This document shows, piece by piece, positions 1 through 7,741 of a stretch of 10,233 nucleotides of DNA (the first letter of the stretch is position 1; each line of letters starts with the position of its first letter). A model generated the notes under the pieces. The model searched no databases. It was not told where the DNA came from and saw only the letters and a program-made list of their open reading frames with translations. The translations under genes were made by a program, and so were the position numbers. Origin of the DNA: Eubacteriales bacterium (lineage in GTDB: Bacteria; Bacillota_A; Clostridia; Lachnospirales; Lachnospiraceae); NCBI GenBank assembly GCA_030527765.1, contig JAUNAE010000107.1:1-10233 (forward strand). Direction: 5' to 3'.

Positions 1-203
1 CGTATCTGGAACTGTCTTCCGTAGACTCCGTGCTGGATATAATCACCTTCCGCCTCAATGGTTGCTCCCTGAGTAATGTCCGGGAACGTTCCTACACAGG
101 TAATTTCCTCCTGTTCCTTCTCCTTCAACACAAGCACCGTATATCCATTTTCCTCGTTGCGATAAATTATATGATCAATATATCCTGTGATACTCTGACT
201 CAT
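1..203 (-). CDS. recD2: RecD2 (YrrC-type) DNA helicase, N-terminal fragment
   Basis: The ATG at 203 opens a frame that runs off the left edge, giving 67 codons. The translation begins MSQSITGYIDHIIYRNEENG and continues through TVLVL, a CVGTFP segment and a GDYIQHGVYGRQFQI segment. This is the typical N-terminal beta-barrel of RecD2 helicases, the stand-alone RecD-like family of Firmicutes, ahead of the helicase domains (outside the window). RecD2 proteins are ATP-dependent 5'-3' DNA helicases linked to repair and replication fork processing. A ribosome binding site AGGAG lies at 217-213, nine bases before the ATG. The gene starts only 22 nt after the terminator that follows the mreB-like gene, so its transcription is puzzling (see findings). 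Family assignment rests on the N-terminal motif only; no Walker motif is visible here. Confidence 0.85.
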   Translation of the reverse strand, partial: MSQSITGYIDHIIYRNEENGYTVLVLKEKEQEEITCVGTFPDITQGATIEAEGDYIQHGVYGRQFQI

Positions 204-225
204 GAATTCTTACTCCTGACATGGG

Positions 226-251
226 AAAAAGGGGGCCTCCAAAAGCCCCCT
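226..251 (-). terminator. Rho-independent terminator after the mreB-like gene
   Basis: On the minus strand a 7-bp stem AGGGGGC / GCCCCCT (251-245 with 236-230) encloses an 8-nt loop and runs straight into TTTTT (230-226). It begins 5 nt after the TAA of the mreB-like gene. The all-GC stem and uninterrupted U tract make this a convincing intrinsic terminator. It also lies inside the region immediately upstream of the recD2 ribosome binding site. Confidence 0.85.
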
Positions 252-256
252 CGCTG

Positions 257-1243
257 TTACTCTATTTTTGACATGACTTCCGCATAATTTCCTGTACCCA
301 CAACGTTTGCCGTGAGAGCCTCCTGAGCAGTCAGGGTACTGACTCCCGTCTGTTCTTCAATGAGGCTGTCCATTCCATGAAGCAGCGCACCGCCTCCGGA
401 CAGGACAATTCCCCGGTCCACAATATCTGTTGCCAGTTCCGGAGGAGTCTGTTCCAGTACGCCGTGAACCATTTCCACGATCTGTCCCGTTGCATCACTT
501 AAAGCAAGACGAATCTCTTCCGAATTCAGATTCACCACTTTCGGAAGTCCTGTGTTAATGTTTCTTCCTTTAATCTCCATGGTTCGCGGAGTTGCTTCCT
601 CCACCGCAGTTCCAATACGGATCTTGATCTTTTCTGCCGTATCTTCATCGATGAACAGACCATGCTTCTCTCTTACATAGGAAACAATGCTCTGGTTAAA
701 TGAAATACCTGCCACTTTGATGGAGTTCTCTACCACAATTCCCCCAATGGAAATTACGGCGGCATCGGTACTTCCCGCACCGATATCTACAATCATACTT
801 CCAAAGGGCTTGCTGATATCAATTCCCGCACCAATCGCAGTTGCAACCGGAGACTTTGCAAGGTACACCTTCCGGGCTCCGGAATGATACGTTGCCTCCT
901 CCAGTGCTTTTCTCTCTATTTCCGTAATTCCGCTTGGAACACTGATCGTAATCCGCGGCTTACGAAACGCTCTTCTTCCCAGCGCTTTCGCCACAAAATA
1001 CTTGAGCAGCTTTTCCAGAACTACATAATCCACAATCACTCCCTGGCGAATCGGCCAGATCAGCTCCTGATCCGAATTCAATCGACCTGCCATCTGTCTG
1101 GCTTCTTCACCGATGGCTCGAATTCTCTCACTATTCCTGTCATAGACAACAACCGTCGGCTCTGACACTACGATTCCACGTCCCGTAGAATACACCAGAC
1201 TGTTTCTGGTTCCCAGATCAATTCCGATATCACTTGCCGGCAT
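257..1243 (-). CDS. MreB-like actin homologue, divergent at the catalytic site
   Basis: A full-length (328 aa) bacterial actin of the MreB/Mbl family. These form membrane-associated filaments that guide cell-wall synthesis. Visible motifs: phosphate-1 loop DIGIDLGTRNSLVY (residues 5-18), RPRITISVPSGITEIER-like core segment around 95-111, phosphate-2 loop VDIGAGSTDAAVIS (152-165), domain IIB segment TGLPKVVNLNSEEI (231-244), adenosine loop DRGIVLSGGGALLHGMD (276-292). Length and order are normal for MreB. Unusual: the conserved IEEP motif that carries the catalytic glutamate reads LAKSP (128-132), the GGGTTE loop reads GAGSTD (155-160), and the GGD motif of domain IIA reads AGI (178-180). No mreC or mreD is adjacent, so this is probably a paralogue rather than the core shape gene. 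The start has GAGGAAG just upstream and its own promoter. Family call is firm; loss of ATPase activity is inference. Confidence 0.88.
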   Translation of the reverse strand: MPASDIGIDLGTRNSLVYSTGRGIVVSEPTVVVYDRNSERIRAIGEEARQMAGRLNSDQELIWPIRQGVIVDYVVLEKLLKYFVAKALGRRAFRKPRITISVPSGITEIERKALEEATYHSGARKVYLAKSPVATAIGAGIDISKPFGSMIVDIGAGSTDAAVISIGGIVVENSIKVAGISFNQSIVSYVREKHGLFIDEDTAEKIKIRIGTAVEEATPRTMEIKGRNINTGLPKVVNLNSEEIRLALSDATGQIVEMVHGVLEQTPPELATDIVDRGIVLSGGGALLHGMDSLIEEQTGVSTLTAQEALTANVVGTGNYAEVMSKIE

Positions 1244-1307
1244 ATACTTCCTCTTTTCTCTATGGTTTGGTAACTGTTATAAAGTACCTTCCTGATTACT
1301 CTTTTCG

Positions 1308-1336
1308 ATTATACCCAACTTTCTCCGGAATGAAAA
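1308..1336 (-). promoter_or_regulatory. Sigma-A type promoter of the mreB-like gene
   Basis: On the minus strand a perfect TATAAT (1313-1308) is preceded by 17 bp and TTTTCA (1336-1331, 4 of 6 matches to TTGACA). Predicted transcription start is near 1301, giving a leader of about 57 nt before the ATG at 1243. It lies in the only gap between uvrA and the mreB-like gene. No convincing terminator for uvrA was found in this gap, so read-through from uvrA is also possible. Confidence 0.6.
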
Positions 1337-1357
1337 GAAAAAAACGTCGAGATATTT

Positions 1358-4198
1358 TTATTCTTCGAGATATTTTGCAACATATTTTCCGGTATAGGAC
1401 TTCGGACTTCTGCTGACCTCTTCCGGAGTTCCGGTGGCAACGATGGTTCCTCCCCGGTCGCCTCCTTCCGGTCCGATATCAATGAGGTAGTCCGCCGTTT
1501 TGATCACATCCAGGTTATGCTCAATAACTACCACCGTATTGCCGCCCTCAGAGAGACGTTTCAGAATCTCCACGAGTTTGTGCACGTCTGCAAAATGCAG
1601 TCCGGTTGTCGGCTCATCCAGAATGTAAATGGTCTTTCCCGTACTTCTTCTGCTAAGTTCCGTGGCAAGCTTGATACGCTGAGCCTCTCCTCCGGATAAC
1701 GTCGTCGAAGGCTGTCCGAGGCGAATGTAGGAAAGTCCTACATCATACAAAGTCTCTATTTTTCTTCGAATGGAAGGTACATTTTCAAAAAATGTCACTG
1801 CCTCTTCTACTGTCATATTCAGCACGTCGTAAATATTCTTATCCTTGTACTTCACTTCCAGTGTCTCTCGATTGTAACGTTTTCCCTTGCAGACTTCACA
1901 GGGAACGTATACATCCGGAAGGAAATGCATCTCGATTTTGATAATTCCGTCTCCGCTGCAGGCTTCGCATCGTCCGCCTTTTACGTTGAAACTGAAGCGG
2001 CCCTTCTTGTATCCTCTTGCCTTCGCATCGGCCGTTGCGGCAAAAAGATCTCTAATCTGGTCAAACACCCCGGTATAGGTTGCCGGGTTCGATCTCGGAG
2101 TTCTTCCGATCGGAGACTGGTCGATGTCAATCACCTTGTCCAGCTGTTCAATTCCAAGAATTTCTTTGTGTTTTCCCGGAATGGTTCTGGCGCGATTAAG
2201 CTTTTTGGCAAGACTCTTGTAAAGTATCTCATTCACAAGAGAACTTTTTCCGGAACCGGACACTCCCGTCACACAGGTCATCACTCCAAGGGGAATGTCC
2301 ACATCGATATTTTTCAGATTGTTCTGTGCTGCACCGCGGATCTTCAAAAATCCATTCGGAGTACGGCGTTCCTTCGGAACCGGAATTTTCTTTCTTCCGC
2401 TGAGATATGCGCCGGTAACAGAATTCTCATTATTCATAAGATCTTCTGCAGTTCCGATTCCGATCAGTTCTCCCCCGTGTTCTCCGGCTCCCGGACCAAT
2501 GTCGATCACGCAGTCTGCAGCTCTCATGGTATCCTCATCATGTTCTACGACAATGAGGGTATTTCCCAGATCTCTCAGATGCATCAGGGAATTCAGAAGC
2601 TTATCGTTATCTCTCTGGTGCAGACCAATGCTCGGCTCATCCAGAATGTAGGCAACTCCCACCAGTCCGGAACCGATCTGGGTCGCCAGACGAATTCTCT
2701 GCGCCTCTCCTCCGGACAATGTTGCAGTCGCCCGGCCAAGGGAAAGATAATCCAGTCCCACATCGGACAAAAACTGTACTCTGGCTCGAATTTCTTTCAG
2801 AATCTGCTTACCGATCAACTTCTGCTGGTCCGAAAGTTCCATTCCCGCAAGGAACTGAACGAGTTTTTCCACGGAAAGCTGCGTCACTTCATAGATGTTT
2901 TTGTCTGCTACAGTCACCGCAAGGGATTCTTTCTTCAGACGCTGGCCTTTACATGTAGTACAGGGCGTAATCTGCATGAAGGACTCGTATTCCTGCTTCA
3001 TGGTGTCGGAAGCGGTCTCACGATATCTCTGCTCTACGTTACGGATCAGTCCCGGGAAGGCCACATCGTAAACGCCTTCTCCTCTCTGACCTTTGTAGTG
3101 TACTTTCACGGACTTGCCCCCGGTTCCGTGAAGAAGGACCTCTTTGATCTTATCCGGGTAATCCTGGAATGGTGTTTTCAGGTCGAATCCGTATTCTTCA
3201 CAGAGGGCGTCCAGAATCGCCCGTGTAAAACTGCTCTTATCTGTGCAGGACTGCCACCCTGTTACAACGATGGCACCTTCTTCGATGCTCAAAGATTTAT
3301 CCGGAATCATAAGTTCCTCATCGAATTCCATTTTGTATCCAAGACCTACACAGTCCGGGCAGGCTCCGAAAGGATTGTTGAAGGAAAAGCTTCTCGGCTC
3401 GACCTCATCGATGCTGATTCCACAGTCCGGGCAGGAGAAACTCTGGCTGAAATTGATGGTATGCTCGTCCATGGTATCCACTACGAGAAGTCCATTGGCA
3501 AGATTCAGCACGGTTTCTATGGAATCCGTCAGTCTCTTTTCGATTCCTTCTTTTACTACCAGACGGTCTACAACGATAGAAATATTGTGTTTGATATTCT
3601 TGTCCAGAGAAATTTCTTCGGAGAGTTCATACAGGTTTCCGTCGATCATGACACGGACATAACCGCTTCGTTTTGCCTGATCCAGCACTTTGACATGGGT
3701 TCCTTTTCTTCCTCGAACGACAGGTGCCAGTAACTGGATTCTTGTGCGTTCCGGAAGCTGCATAACCTGGTCTACCATCTGATCTACGGTCTGTTTGCTG
3801 ATGACCCGTCCGCATTTCGGACAATGGGGAATTCCGATTCTTGCATAGAGCAGTCGGAAATAGTCGTAGATTTCGGTTACGGTTCCTACGGTGGATCGCG
3901 GGTTACGGTTAGTGGATTTCTGGTCGATGGAGATTGCCGGCGGCAGACCTTCGATGCTCTCTACATCCGGTTTTTCCATTTGTCCGAGGAACTGTCTGGC
4001 GTAGGAGGATAAGGATTCCATGTATCTTCTCTGTCCTTCTGCGTAGATGGTGTCGAAGGCGAGGGAGGATTTTCCGGATCCGCTCAGTCCGGTCAGGACG
4101 ACGAACTGGTCTCTTGGTATGTCTACGCTGAGATTTTTCAGATTGTTCTCGTTGGCGCCTCGGATGCGTATAAAGTTTTTTCTGTTTGGTGTTGACAT
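1358..4198 (-). CDS. uvrA: UvrABC excinuclease subunit A
   Basis: A full-length UvrA (946 aa; family usual about 940). UvrA is the damage-sensing dimeric ABC ATPase that loads UvrB on DNA lesions in nucleotide excision repair. Both nucleotide-binding halves are complete: first Walker [10 protein letters not shown] (37-45), zinc module with Cys 256/259 and 280/283, signature [12 protein letters not shown] near residue 493 and Walker [12 protein letters not shown] just after. The second half has Walker [11 protein letters not shown] near 645, zinc module Cys 744/747 and 767/770, signature [12 protein letters not shown] near 836 and [11 protein letters not shown] near 860. The start ATG has AGGAG five bases upstream (4208-4204). 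uvrB, often the partner upstream, is not adjacent; instead uvrA has its own promoter with a LexA-like box. No frameshift or missing motif. Confidence 0.98.
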   Translation of the reverse strand: MSTPNRKNFIRIRGANENNLKNLSVDIPRDQFVVLTGLSGSGKSSLAFDTIYAEGQRRYMESLSSYARQFLGQMEKPDVESIEGLPPAISIDQKSTNRNPRSTVGTVTEIYDYFRLLYARIGIPHCPKCGRVISKQTVDQMVDQVMQLPERTRIQLLAPVVRGRKGTHVKVLDQAKRSGYVRVMIDGNLYELSEEISLDKNIKHNISIVVDRLVVKEGIEKRLTDSIETVLNLANGLLVVDTMDEHTINFSQSFSCPDCGISIDEVEPRSFSFNNPFGACPDCVGLGYKMEFDEELMIPDKSLSIEEGAIVVTGWQSCTDKSSFTRAILDALCEEYGFDLKTPFQDYPDKIKEVLLHGTGGKSVKVHYKGQRGEGVYDVAFPGLIRNVEQRYRETASDTMKQEYESFMQITPCTTCKGQRLKKESLAVTVADKNIYEVTQLSVEKLVQFLAGMELSDQQKLIGKQILKEIRARVQFLSDVGLDYLSLGRATATLSGGEAQRIRLATQIGSGLVGVAYILDEPSIGLHQRDNDKLLNSLMHLRDLGNTLIVVEHDEDTMRAADCVIDIGPGAGEHGGELIGIGTAEDLMNNENSVTGAYLSGRKKIPVPKERRTPNGFLKIRGAAQNNLKNIDVDIPLGVMTCVTGVSGSGKSSLVNEILYKSLAKKLNRARTIPGKHKEILGIEQLDKVIDIDQSPIGRTPRSNPATYTGVFDQIRDLFAATADAKARGYKKGRFSFNVKGGRCEACSGDGIIKIEMHFLPDVYVPCEVCKGKRYNRETLEVKYKDKNIYDVLNMTVEEAVTFFENVPSIRRKIETLYDVGLSYIRLGQPSTTLSGGEAQRIKLATELSRRSTGKTIYILDEPTTGLHFADVHKLVEILKRLSEGGNTVVVIEHNLDVIKTADYLIDIGPEGGDRGGTIVATGTPEEVSRSPKSYTGKYVAKYLEE

Positions 4199-4224
4199 GT
4201 TTTCTCCTGTGTTTTTGTATATGA

Positions 4225-4240
4225 CAGGGATGGGTCCCTG
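4225..4240. other. Small hairpin in the uvrA 5' leader
   Basis: CAGGGA and TCCCTG (4225-4230 and 4235-4240) form a perfect 6-bp stem with a 4-nt loop in the untranslated leader of uvrA, about 16 nt before the ribosome binding site. No U tract follows on the minus strand, so it is not a terminator. It could affect mRNA stability or translation; nothing more can be said from the sequence. Confidence 0.45.
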
Positions 4241-4262
4241 GGGTCTTTTGCTTGCATTCTCT

Positions 4263-4292
4263 TGTATATCATCAGAACATTTGTTTTGTCAA
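4263..4292 (-). promoter_or_regulatory. Sigma-A promoter of uvrA
   Basis: Minus strand: consensus TTGACA (4292-4287), 18-bp spacer, and TATACA (4268-4263) preceded by TGA, which fits an extended -10 (TGnTATA). Predicted start is about 4256, leaving a leader of roughly 57 nt to the uvrA ATG. A LexA-like box fills the spacer. Confidence 0.78.
4274..4287. promoter_or_regulatory. LexA (SOS) box candidate in the uvrA promoter
   Basis: AGAACATTTGTTTT matches the Gram-positive LexA/DinR core GAAC-N4-GTTC at 7 of 8 core positions (GAAC, 4 nt, GTTT). It lies entirely between the -35 and -10 of the uvrA promoter, the ideal place for repression. uvrA is a known LexA target in Bacillus and many other bacteria, which supports the reading. 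The last core position is degenerate, so binding may be weak. Confidence 0.6.
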
Positions 4293-4306
4293 GGGAATGC
4301 ATAGAT

Positions 4307-4498
4307 TTATTCGTGTTTGTACACAATCCGGTTGAGGTATGCAGCTTCGACACGCTGCGTTTCCTCTTCACTGCATGCAGCTGATTCGTTCAGGCTCTGC
4401 GCAAACTCGCCCTTCGGGCTCAGACATGCGCCCGCCTGAACTGCTGCCTGCATCTCATACGGAAGCCTCGCTATTGTCTCGGGCTTGCATACCCTCAA
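4307..4498 (-). CDS. Small open frame running through the palindromic element (63 codons), doubtful gene
   Basis: A frame with a TTG start inside one terminal repeat continues without stop through the whole palindromic element and ends just past the other terminal repeat. The product would be about 63 residues, with an acidic/polar C-terminal half (a run SEEETQRVEAAYLNRI) and no membrane segment, signal peptide or known domain. No good ribosome binding site precedes the TTG. I do not recognise a functional family. The frame may simply be a by-product of the palindrome, and automated pipelines probably call it in some genomes. Its stop is only 15 bp from the uvrA -35 box. Confidence 0.2.
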   Translation of the reverse strand: MRVCKPETIARLPYEMQAAVQAGACLSPKGEFAQSLNESAACSEEETQRVEAAYLNRIVYKHE

Positions 4499-4511
4499 TC
4501 GGATTGCTGTA
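4320..4511. repeat. Palindromic element (~190 bp) with terminal inverted repeats, MITE/REP-like
   Basis: The whole hemW-uvrA intergenic core folds on itself. The outer arms (4320-4343 and 4486-4511) match over about 20 bp apart from one mismatch and short indels, both reading TACA(G)CAATCCG and GTATGCA inward. Inner paired blocks are GTTCAGGC (4388-4395) with GCCTGAAC (4434-4441), GCGCA (4399-4403) with TGCGC (4427-4431), and an apical GCCC-TTC-GGGC (4409-4419). All blocks share one centre near 4414-4415. It has no transposase and is GC-richer than the surrounding spacer. Size, symmetry and intergenic location suggest a small mobile or dispersed repeat. No clear target-site duplication is visible at the ends. 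It might also help stabilise or end the hemW transcript, but no U tract follows. Confidence 0.7.
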
Positions 4512-4531
4512 TTGCCGAAATGGTCTGATGT

Positions 4532-5707
4532 CTACAGCAGAAATTCTGCCATGACGGAATTGCTGACGTGGATGCCTGCCCGGGTGAGGCGTATCTGATC
4601 TCCGACTTCTTCCAGAAGTTCCATGCTGCAGTATTTGCGGATGATTTCTCCGTAGATTTCCTCGACGGATGTCCCAAATTCTTTTTGGAATTCTGTTTTT
4701 GAGATGCCGACGGTTTTTCGAAGGCCGAGGAACATGAATTCTGAGATGGCATCTTCTTTGGTCAGGTATTCTTTGTCTTCCCGAATGTTCTCCGGGTTTC
4801 CCTGTTCTTTCAGATAGGTTCCCATGTTTCTTGTGTTTGCGAAACGGATCTGTGTTGGATATGCCTGTTTCTCTCCTTCACAGGCCGGTGTCCAAAGGGA
4901 GGCTGCCCCGATTCCAAGTCCCAGATAATCTTTCCGCTCCCAGTAGCCCAGGTTGTGTCGGCTTTCTCTTCCGGGTGTTGCGTAGTTTGAAATTTCGTAC
5001 TGATGAAATCCGTACTCGGACAGAATTTCTCCGGTGTCTTCGTACATGGCGTATTCTGTATCTTCCTCCGGAAGGGATAGTTTCATGGATGCGAAGGGAG
5101 TTCCTTCTTCTATGATCAGGCTGTAAGCAGACAGGTGCTCCGGGGACAGTTCTGCTGTTCTCCGCAGTGTTTCCTGCCAGGAGGTTCTTGTCTGGTCCGG
5201 CAGTGCAAACATTAAGTCTACACTGATGTTGTCGAATCCGACTTCTCTGGCAATTTCGTAGTTTTTTAAAAAGTCCGGGAAGGTGTGAATTCTTCCCAGC
5301 ATGTTCAGCTCTTTTTCCACCGTGGACTGAAGCCCCATACTTAACCGGTTGATTCCCAGCTCTCTGTAGCATTGCAGCTGTTCTCTATGCAAAGTCCCCG
5401 GATTCGCTTCGATGGTGATCTCTGCGTCCGGGGCTGCTTGAAAGTTCTTCTGCACTTGTTCAAAAATCTTCTGCATAAGAGAAGGCCGGAGGAGGGATGG
5501 GGTCCCTCCTCCGACAAAGATGGTTGATACTTTTCGTCCGGCTGCTTCTTCTGAGACATGCTGCATTTCCTGCACAAGAACGTTTACGTATTGCTCCTGT
5601 GTTTCTTCATCCCAGGGGCCTGACAGGAAATCGCAGTACGCGCATTTTTGCCGGCAAAAAGGTATATGCAGATACAATTCCAGAGGGCGGTCTTTCCAGA
5701 GACTCAA
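4532..5707 (-). CDS. hemW: HemW, radical SAM haem chaperone (HemN-like)
   Basis: A complete 391-aa radical SAM protein. The N terminus holds YLHIPFCRQKCAYCDF with Cys 18, 22 and 25 for the 4Fe-4S cluster, in the C-x3-C-x2-C-x-F form typical of HemW rather than the C-x-C form of true HemN coproporphyrinogen dehydrogenases. FVGGGTPSLL, ITIEANPG, NRLSMGLQS and the YWERKDYLGLGIGAAS segment follow, then the C-terminal HemN domain. HemW is thought to bind haem and deliver it to target proteins; older annotations call it oxygen-independent coproporphyrinogen III oxidase. The start is TTG, chosen because it overlaps the stop of the preceding lipoprotein gene (TTGA) and has AGGAG eight bases upstream (5720-5716). 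Position directly after lepA is the classic Firmicutes order. Translation is probably coupled to the upstream gene. Confidence 0.93.
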   Translation of the reverse strand: MSLWKDRPLELYLHIPFCRQKCAYCDFLSGPWDEETQEQYVNVLVQEMQHVSEEAAGRKVSTIFVGGGTPSLLRPSLMQKIFEQVQKNFQAAPDAEITIEANPGTLHREQLQCYRELGINRLSMGLQSTVEKELNMLGRIHTFPDFLKNYEIAREVGFDNISVDLMFALPDQTRTSWQETLRRTAELSPEHLSAYSLIIEEGTPFASMKLSLPEEDTEYAMYEDTGEILSEYGFHQYEISNYATPGRESRHNLGYWERKDYLGLGIGAASLWTPACEGEKQAYPTQIRFANTRNMGTYLKEQGNPENIREDKEYLTKEDAISEFMFLGLRKTVGISKTEFQKEFGTSVEEIYGEIIRKYCSMELLEEVGDQIRLTRAGIHVSNSVMAEFLL

Positions 5708-5931
5708 TTGGATTTCTCCTTGTCAATCAAATACTGATTCACCATGGTGATTCCGTTTTTCTCTGCAGTTGCCTCCGGATAAGATTCTACCGGTTTGGGT
5801 GTTGGTGTCGGTGCAGGTGTGATGGTGAGCTGTACGACCTGATTCGACATTTCATCTTCGGTTTTCCCGCATCCGCTGAGCACGAGTCCACAAAGCATGC
5901 CCAGAATCAAAATTGTTCCTTTTCTTTTCAT
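5704..5931 (-). CDS. Small lipoprotein of unknown function between lepA and hemW
   Basis: A 75-aa secreted lipoprotein. The start MKRKGTILIL, a hydrophobic stretch and the lipobox LSGC (Cys 21) form a clear type II signal peptide. The mature part is only about 55 residues: an acidic stretch, a Pro/Thr linker APTPTPKPVE (40-49), and a short tail ending NQYLIDKEKSN. No catalytic domain is visible. The ATG at 5931 is preferred over the in-frame ATG at 5943: it lies just after the lepA stop and has GAGGG in the end of lepA at suitable spacing, and it gives a normal signal peptide. The gene overlaps the hemW start by TTGA, so all three genes should be co-translated. Function unknown; it may be membrane-anchored on the outer face. 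The tail is very short, so it may be a remnant of a longer protein. Confidence 0.75.
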   Translation of the reverse strand: MKRKGTILILGMLCGLVLSGCGKTEDEMSNQVVQLTITPAPTPTPKPVESYPEATAEKNGITMVNQYLIDKEKSN

Positions 5932-5932
5932 A

Positions 5933-7741
5933 TTATCCCTCATCCAGTTTCAGAACGCTCATGAAGGCTTTCTGCGGAATTTCCACGTTACCTACCTGAC
6001 GCATTCTCTTCTTTCCTTCTTTCTGTTTCTCGAGAAGTTTCTTCTTACGGGAAATATCACCGCCATAGCACTTGGCAAGTACGTCTTTTCTCATTGCACG
6101 AACGGTCTCTCTTGCGATGATCTTGCTTCCGACTGCTGCCTGAATCGGAATCTCAAAAAGCTGGCGCGGAATCTCATCCTTCAGTTTCTCGCACATTTTG
6201 CGGCCGCGCTCGTAGGCGGTTGCTCCGTGAACGATGAAGGACAGTGCGTCTACTTCTTCCTTATTTACAAGAATATCCAGTTTCACAAGCTCGCTTCTCT
6301 CGTATCCGTCCAGATCATAGTCCAGAGATGCATATCCTCTGGAACGGGATTTCAGTGCATCGAAGAAATCGTAGATGATCTCATTCAATGGAAGGCGATA
6401 TTTCAGAAGAGCACGGGTCTCTTCCATATATTCCATGCCGAGATACTGTCCTCGTCTCTCCTGGCAGAGATCCATAATGGCACCGATAAATTCTGTGGTG
6501 ACCATAATCTCTGCGTTGACAATTGGTTCTTCCATATATTCGATCTCTGAAGGATCCGGAAGGTTAGTCGGGTTTGTCAGATCGATGACTTCTCCGTTTG
6601 TCTTATGTACTTTATAAATAACACTCGGTGCGGTGGTTACAAGATCCAGATTGTACTCTCTCTCCAGACGTTCCTGAATAATTTCCAGATGCAGAAGTCC
6701 AAGGAAACCGCAGCGGAATCCAAATCCCAGAGCGATGGATGTCTCCGGCTCATAAAACAGAGAAGCGTCGTTCAGCTGAAGTTTTTCCAGAGCATCTCTC
6801 AGATCTCCGTATCTTGCACCGTCTGCCGGATACAGTCCGCAGTAAACCATGGAGTTTACTTTCTTGTATCCCGGGAGTGCTTCTGCACATGGACGGTTCT
6901 TATCTGTTACGGTATCACCCACACGGGTGTCTCTTACGTTCTTAATGCTGGCTGTCAGATAGCCAACCATGCCGGCACTCAGCTCATCACATGGATTGAA
7001 CTGTCCTGCACCGAAATAACCTACTTCCACAACTTCTGTGGAAAAACCGGTTGCCATCATCTGAATGGTCGTTCCTTTTTTGACGGTTCCATCCATAATT
7101 CGACAAAATACGATGACACCCTTATAAGGATCATACACGGAGTCGAAAATCAGTGCTTTCAACGGTGCTTCCGGATCTCCCTGTGGTGCCGGAACTTTCT
7201 CAATAATCTGCTCCAGAACCTGGTCTACGTTGAGACCTGTTTTTGCGGAAATCTGCGGCGCATCCTGCGCTTCAAGACCGATGACATCCTCAATTTCATT
7301 GATAACACGCTCCGGCTGGGCGCTCGGAAGATCTACCTTATTAATAACCGGCATAACATCCAGGTCATGATCCAGAGCCATGTACACATTGGCAAGTGTC
7401 TGTGCCTCAATACCCTGGGCTGCATCAACAACAAGAATCGCTCCATCGCAGGCCGCAAGGCTGCGAGATACCTCATAGTTAAAATCCACGTGGCCCGGCG
7501 TATCAATTAAGTTGAAAATATACTCTTCCCCGTCTTTGGACTTATAAACTGTACGCACTGCCTGGGATTTGATTGTAATTCCTCTCTCTCGCTCCAGATC
7601 CATGTTATCCAGTACCTGTGCCTGCATTTCTCGTTCAGTCAGAAGTCCTGTCTGTTCGATGATGCGGTCCGCCAGGGTGGATTTTCCGTGATCGATATGG
7701 GCGATAATACAAAAATTTCTGATTTTACTCTGATCTGTCAA
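5933..7741 (-). CDS. lepA: Elongation factor 4 (LepA) GTPase
   Basis: A complete 602-aa LepA, a ribosome-binding translational GTPase related to EF-G that influences elongation and ribosome assembly. GTPase motifs: G1 AHIDHGKST (14-22), G2 RGIT (53-56), G3 DTPGH (80-84), G4 NKVD (134-137) and G5 SAKTG soon after. Domains II, III and V follow, then the LepA-specific C-terminal domain with [20 protein letters not shown] near the end. Length is normal (about 600). The start is TTG; AGGAGG (7756-7751) lies nine bases upstream, and the reading [20 protein letters not shown] matches the usual LepA N terminus. It is the first gene of an operon with the lipoprotein and hemW, expressed from a promoter about 180 bp upstream with a structured leader. 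Confidence 0.98.
   Translation of the reverse strand: MTDQSKIRNFCIIAHIDHGKSTLADRIIEQTGLLTEREMQAQVLDNMDLERERGITIKSQAVRTVYKSKDGEEYIFNLIDTPGHVDFNYEVSRSLAACDGAILVVDAAQGIEAQTLANVYMALDHDLDVMPVINKVDLPSAQPERVINEIEDVIGLEAQDAPQISAKTGLNVDQVLEQIIEKVPAPQGDPEAPLKALIFDSVYDPYKGVIVFCRIMDGTVKKGTTIQMMATGFSTEVVEVGYFGAGQFNPCDELSAGMVGYLTASIKNVRDTRVGDTVTDKNRPCAEALPGYKKVNSMVYCGLYPADGARYGDLRDALEKLQLNDASLFYEPETSIALGFGFRCGFLGLLHLEIIQERLEREYNLDLVTTAPSVIYKVHKTNGEVIDLTNPTNLPDPSEIEYMEEPIVNAEIMVTTEFIGAIMDLCQERRGQYLGMEYMEETRALLKYRLPLNEIIYDFFDALKSRSRGYASLDYDLDGYERSELVKLDILVNKEEVDALSFIVHGATAYERGRKMCEKLKDEIPRQLFEIPIQAAVGSKIIARETVRAMRKDVLAKCYGGDISRKKKLLEKQKEGKKRMRQVGNVEIPQKAFMSVLKLDEG

Noticed and set aside
1337..1357. Possible terminator for uvrA ending in a run of seven T on the minus strand
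   Set aside because: The sequence before the T run forms only about four pairs with a large AT loop, too weak to call.
1925..3733. Long plus-strand open frame of about 600 codons
   Set aside because: It lies wholly antisense to uvrA, has a low-complexity Ser/Phe/His-rich translation without known motifs, and arises from codon bias of the real gene.
4138..4371. Minus-strand 77-codon frame crossing the uvrA start
   Set aside because: It covers the uvrA promoter and leader in another frame; basic, low-complexity translation with no motif.
4320..4511. CRISPR repeat or tRNA-like structure
   Set aside because: There is no repeated unit with spacers and no cloverleaf; the symmetry is one large inverted repeat.
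6605..7510. Plus-strand open frame of 301 codons
   Set aside because: Antisense to lepA, with no family resemblance and no ribosome binding site; lepA is unambiguous.
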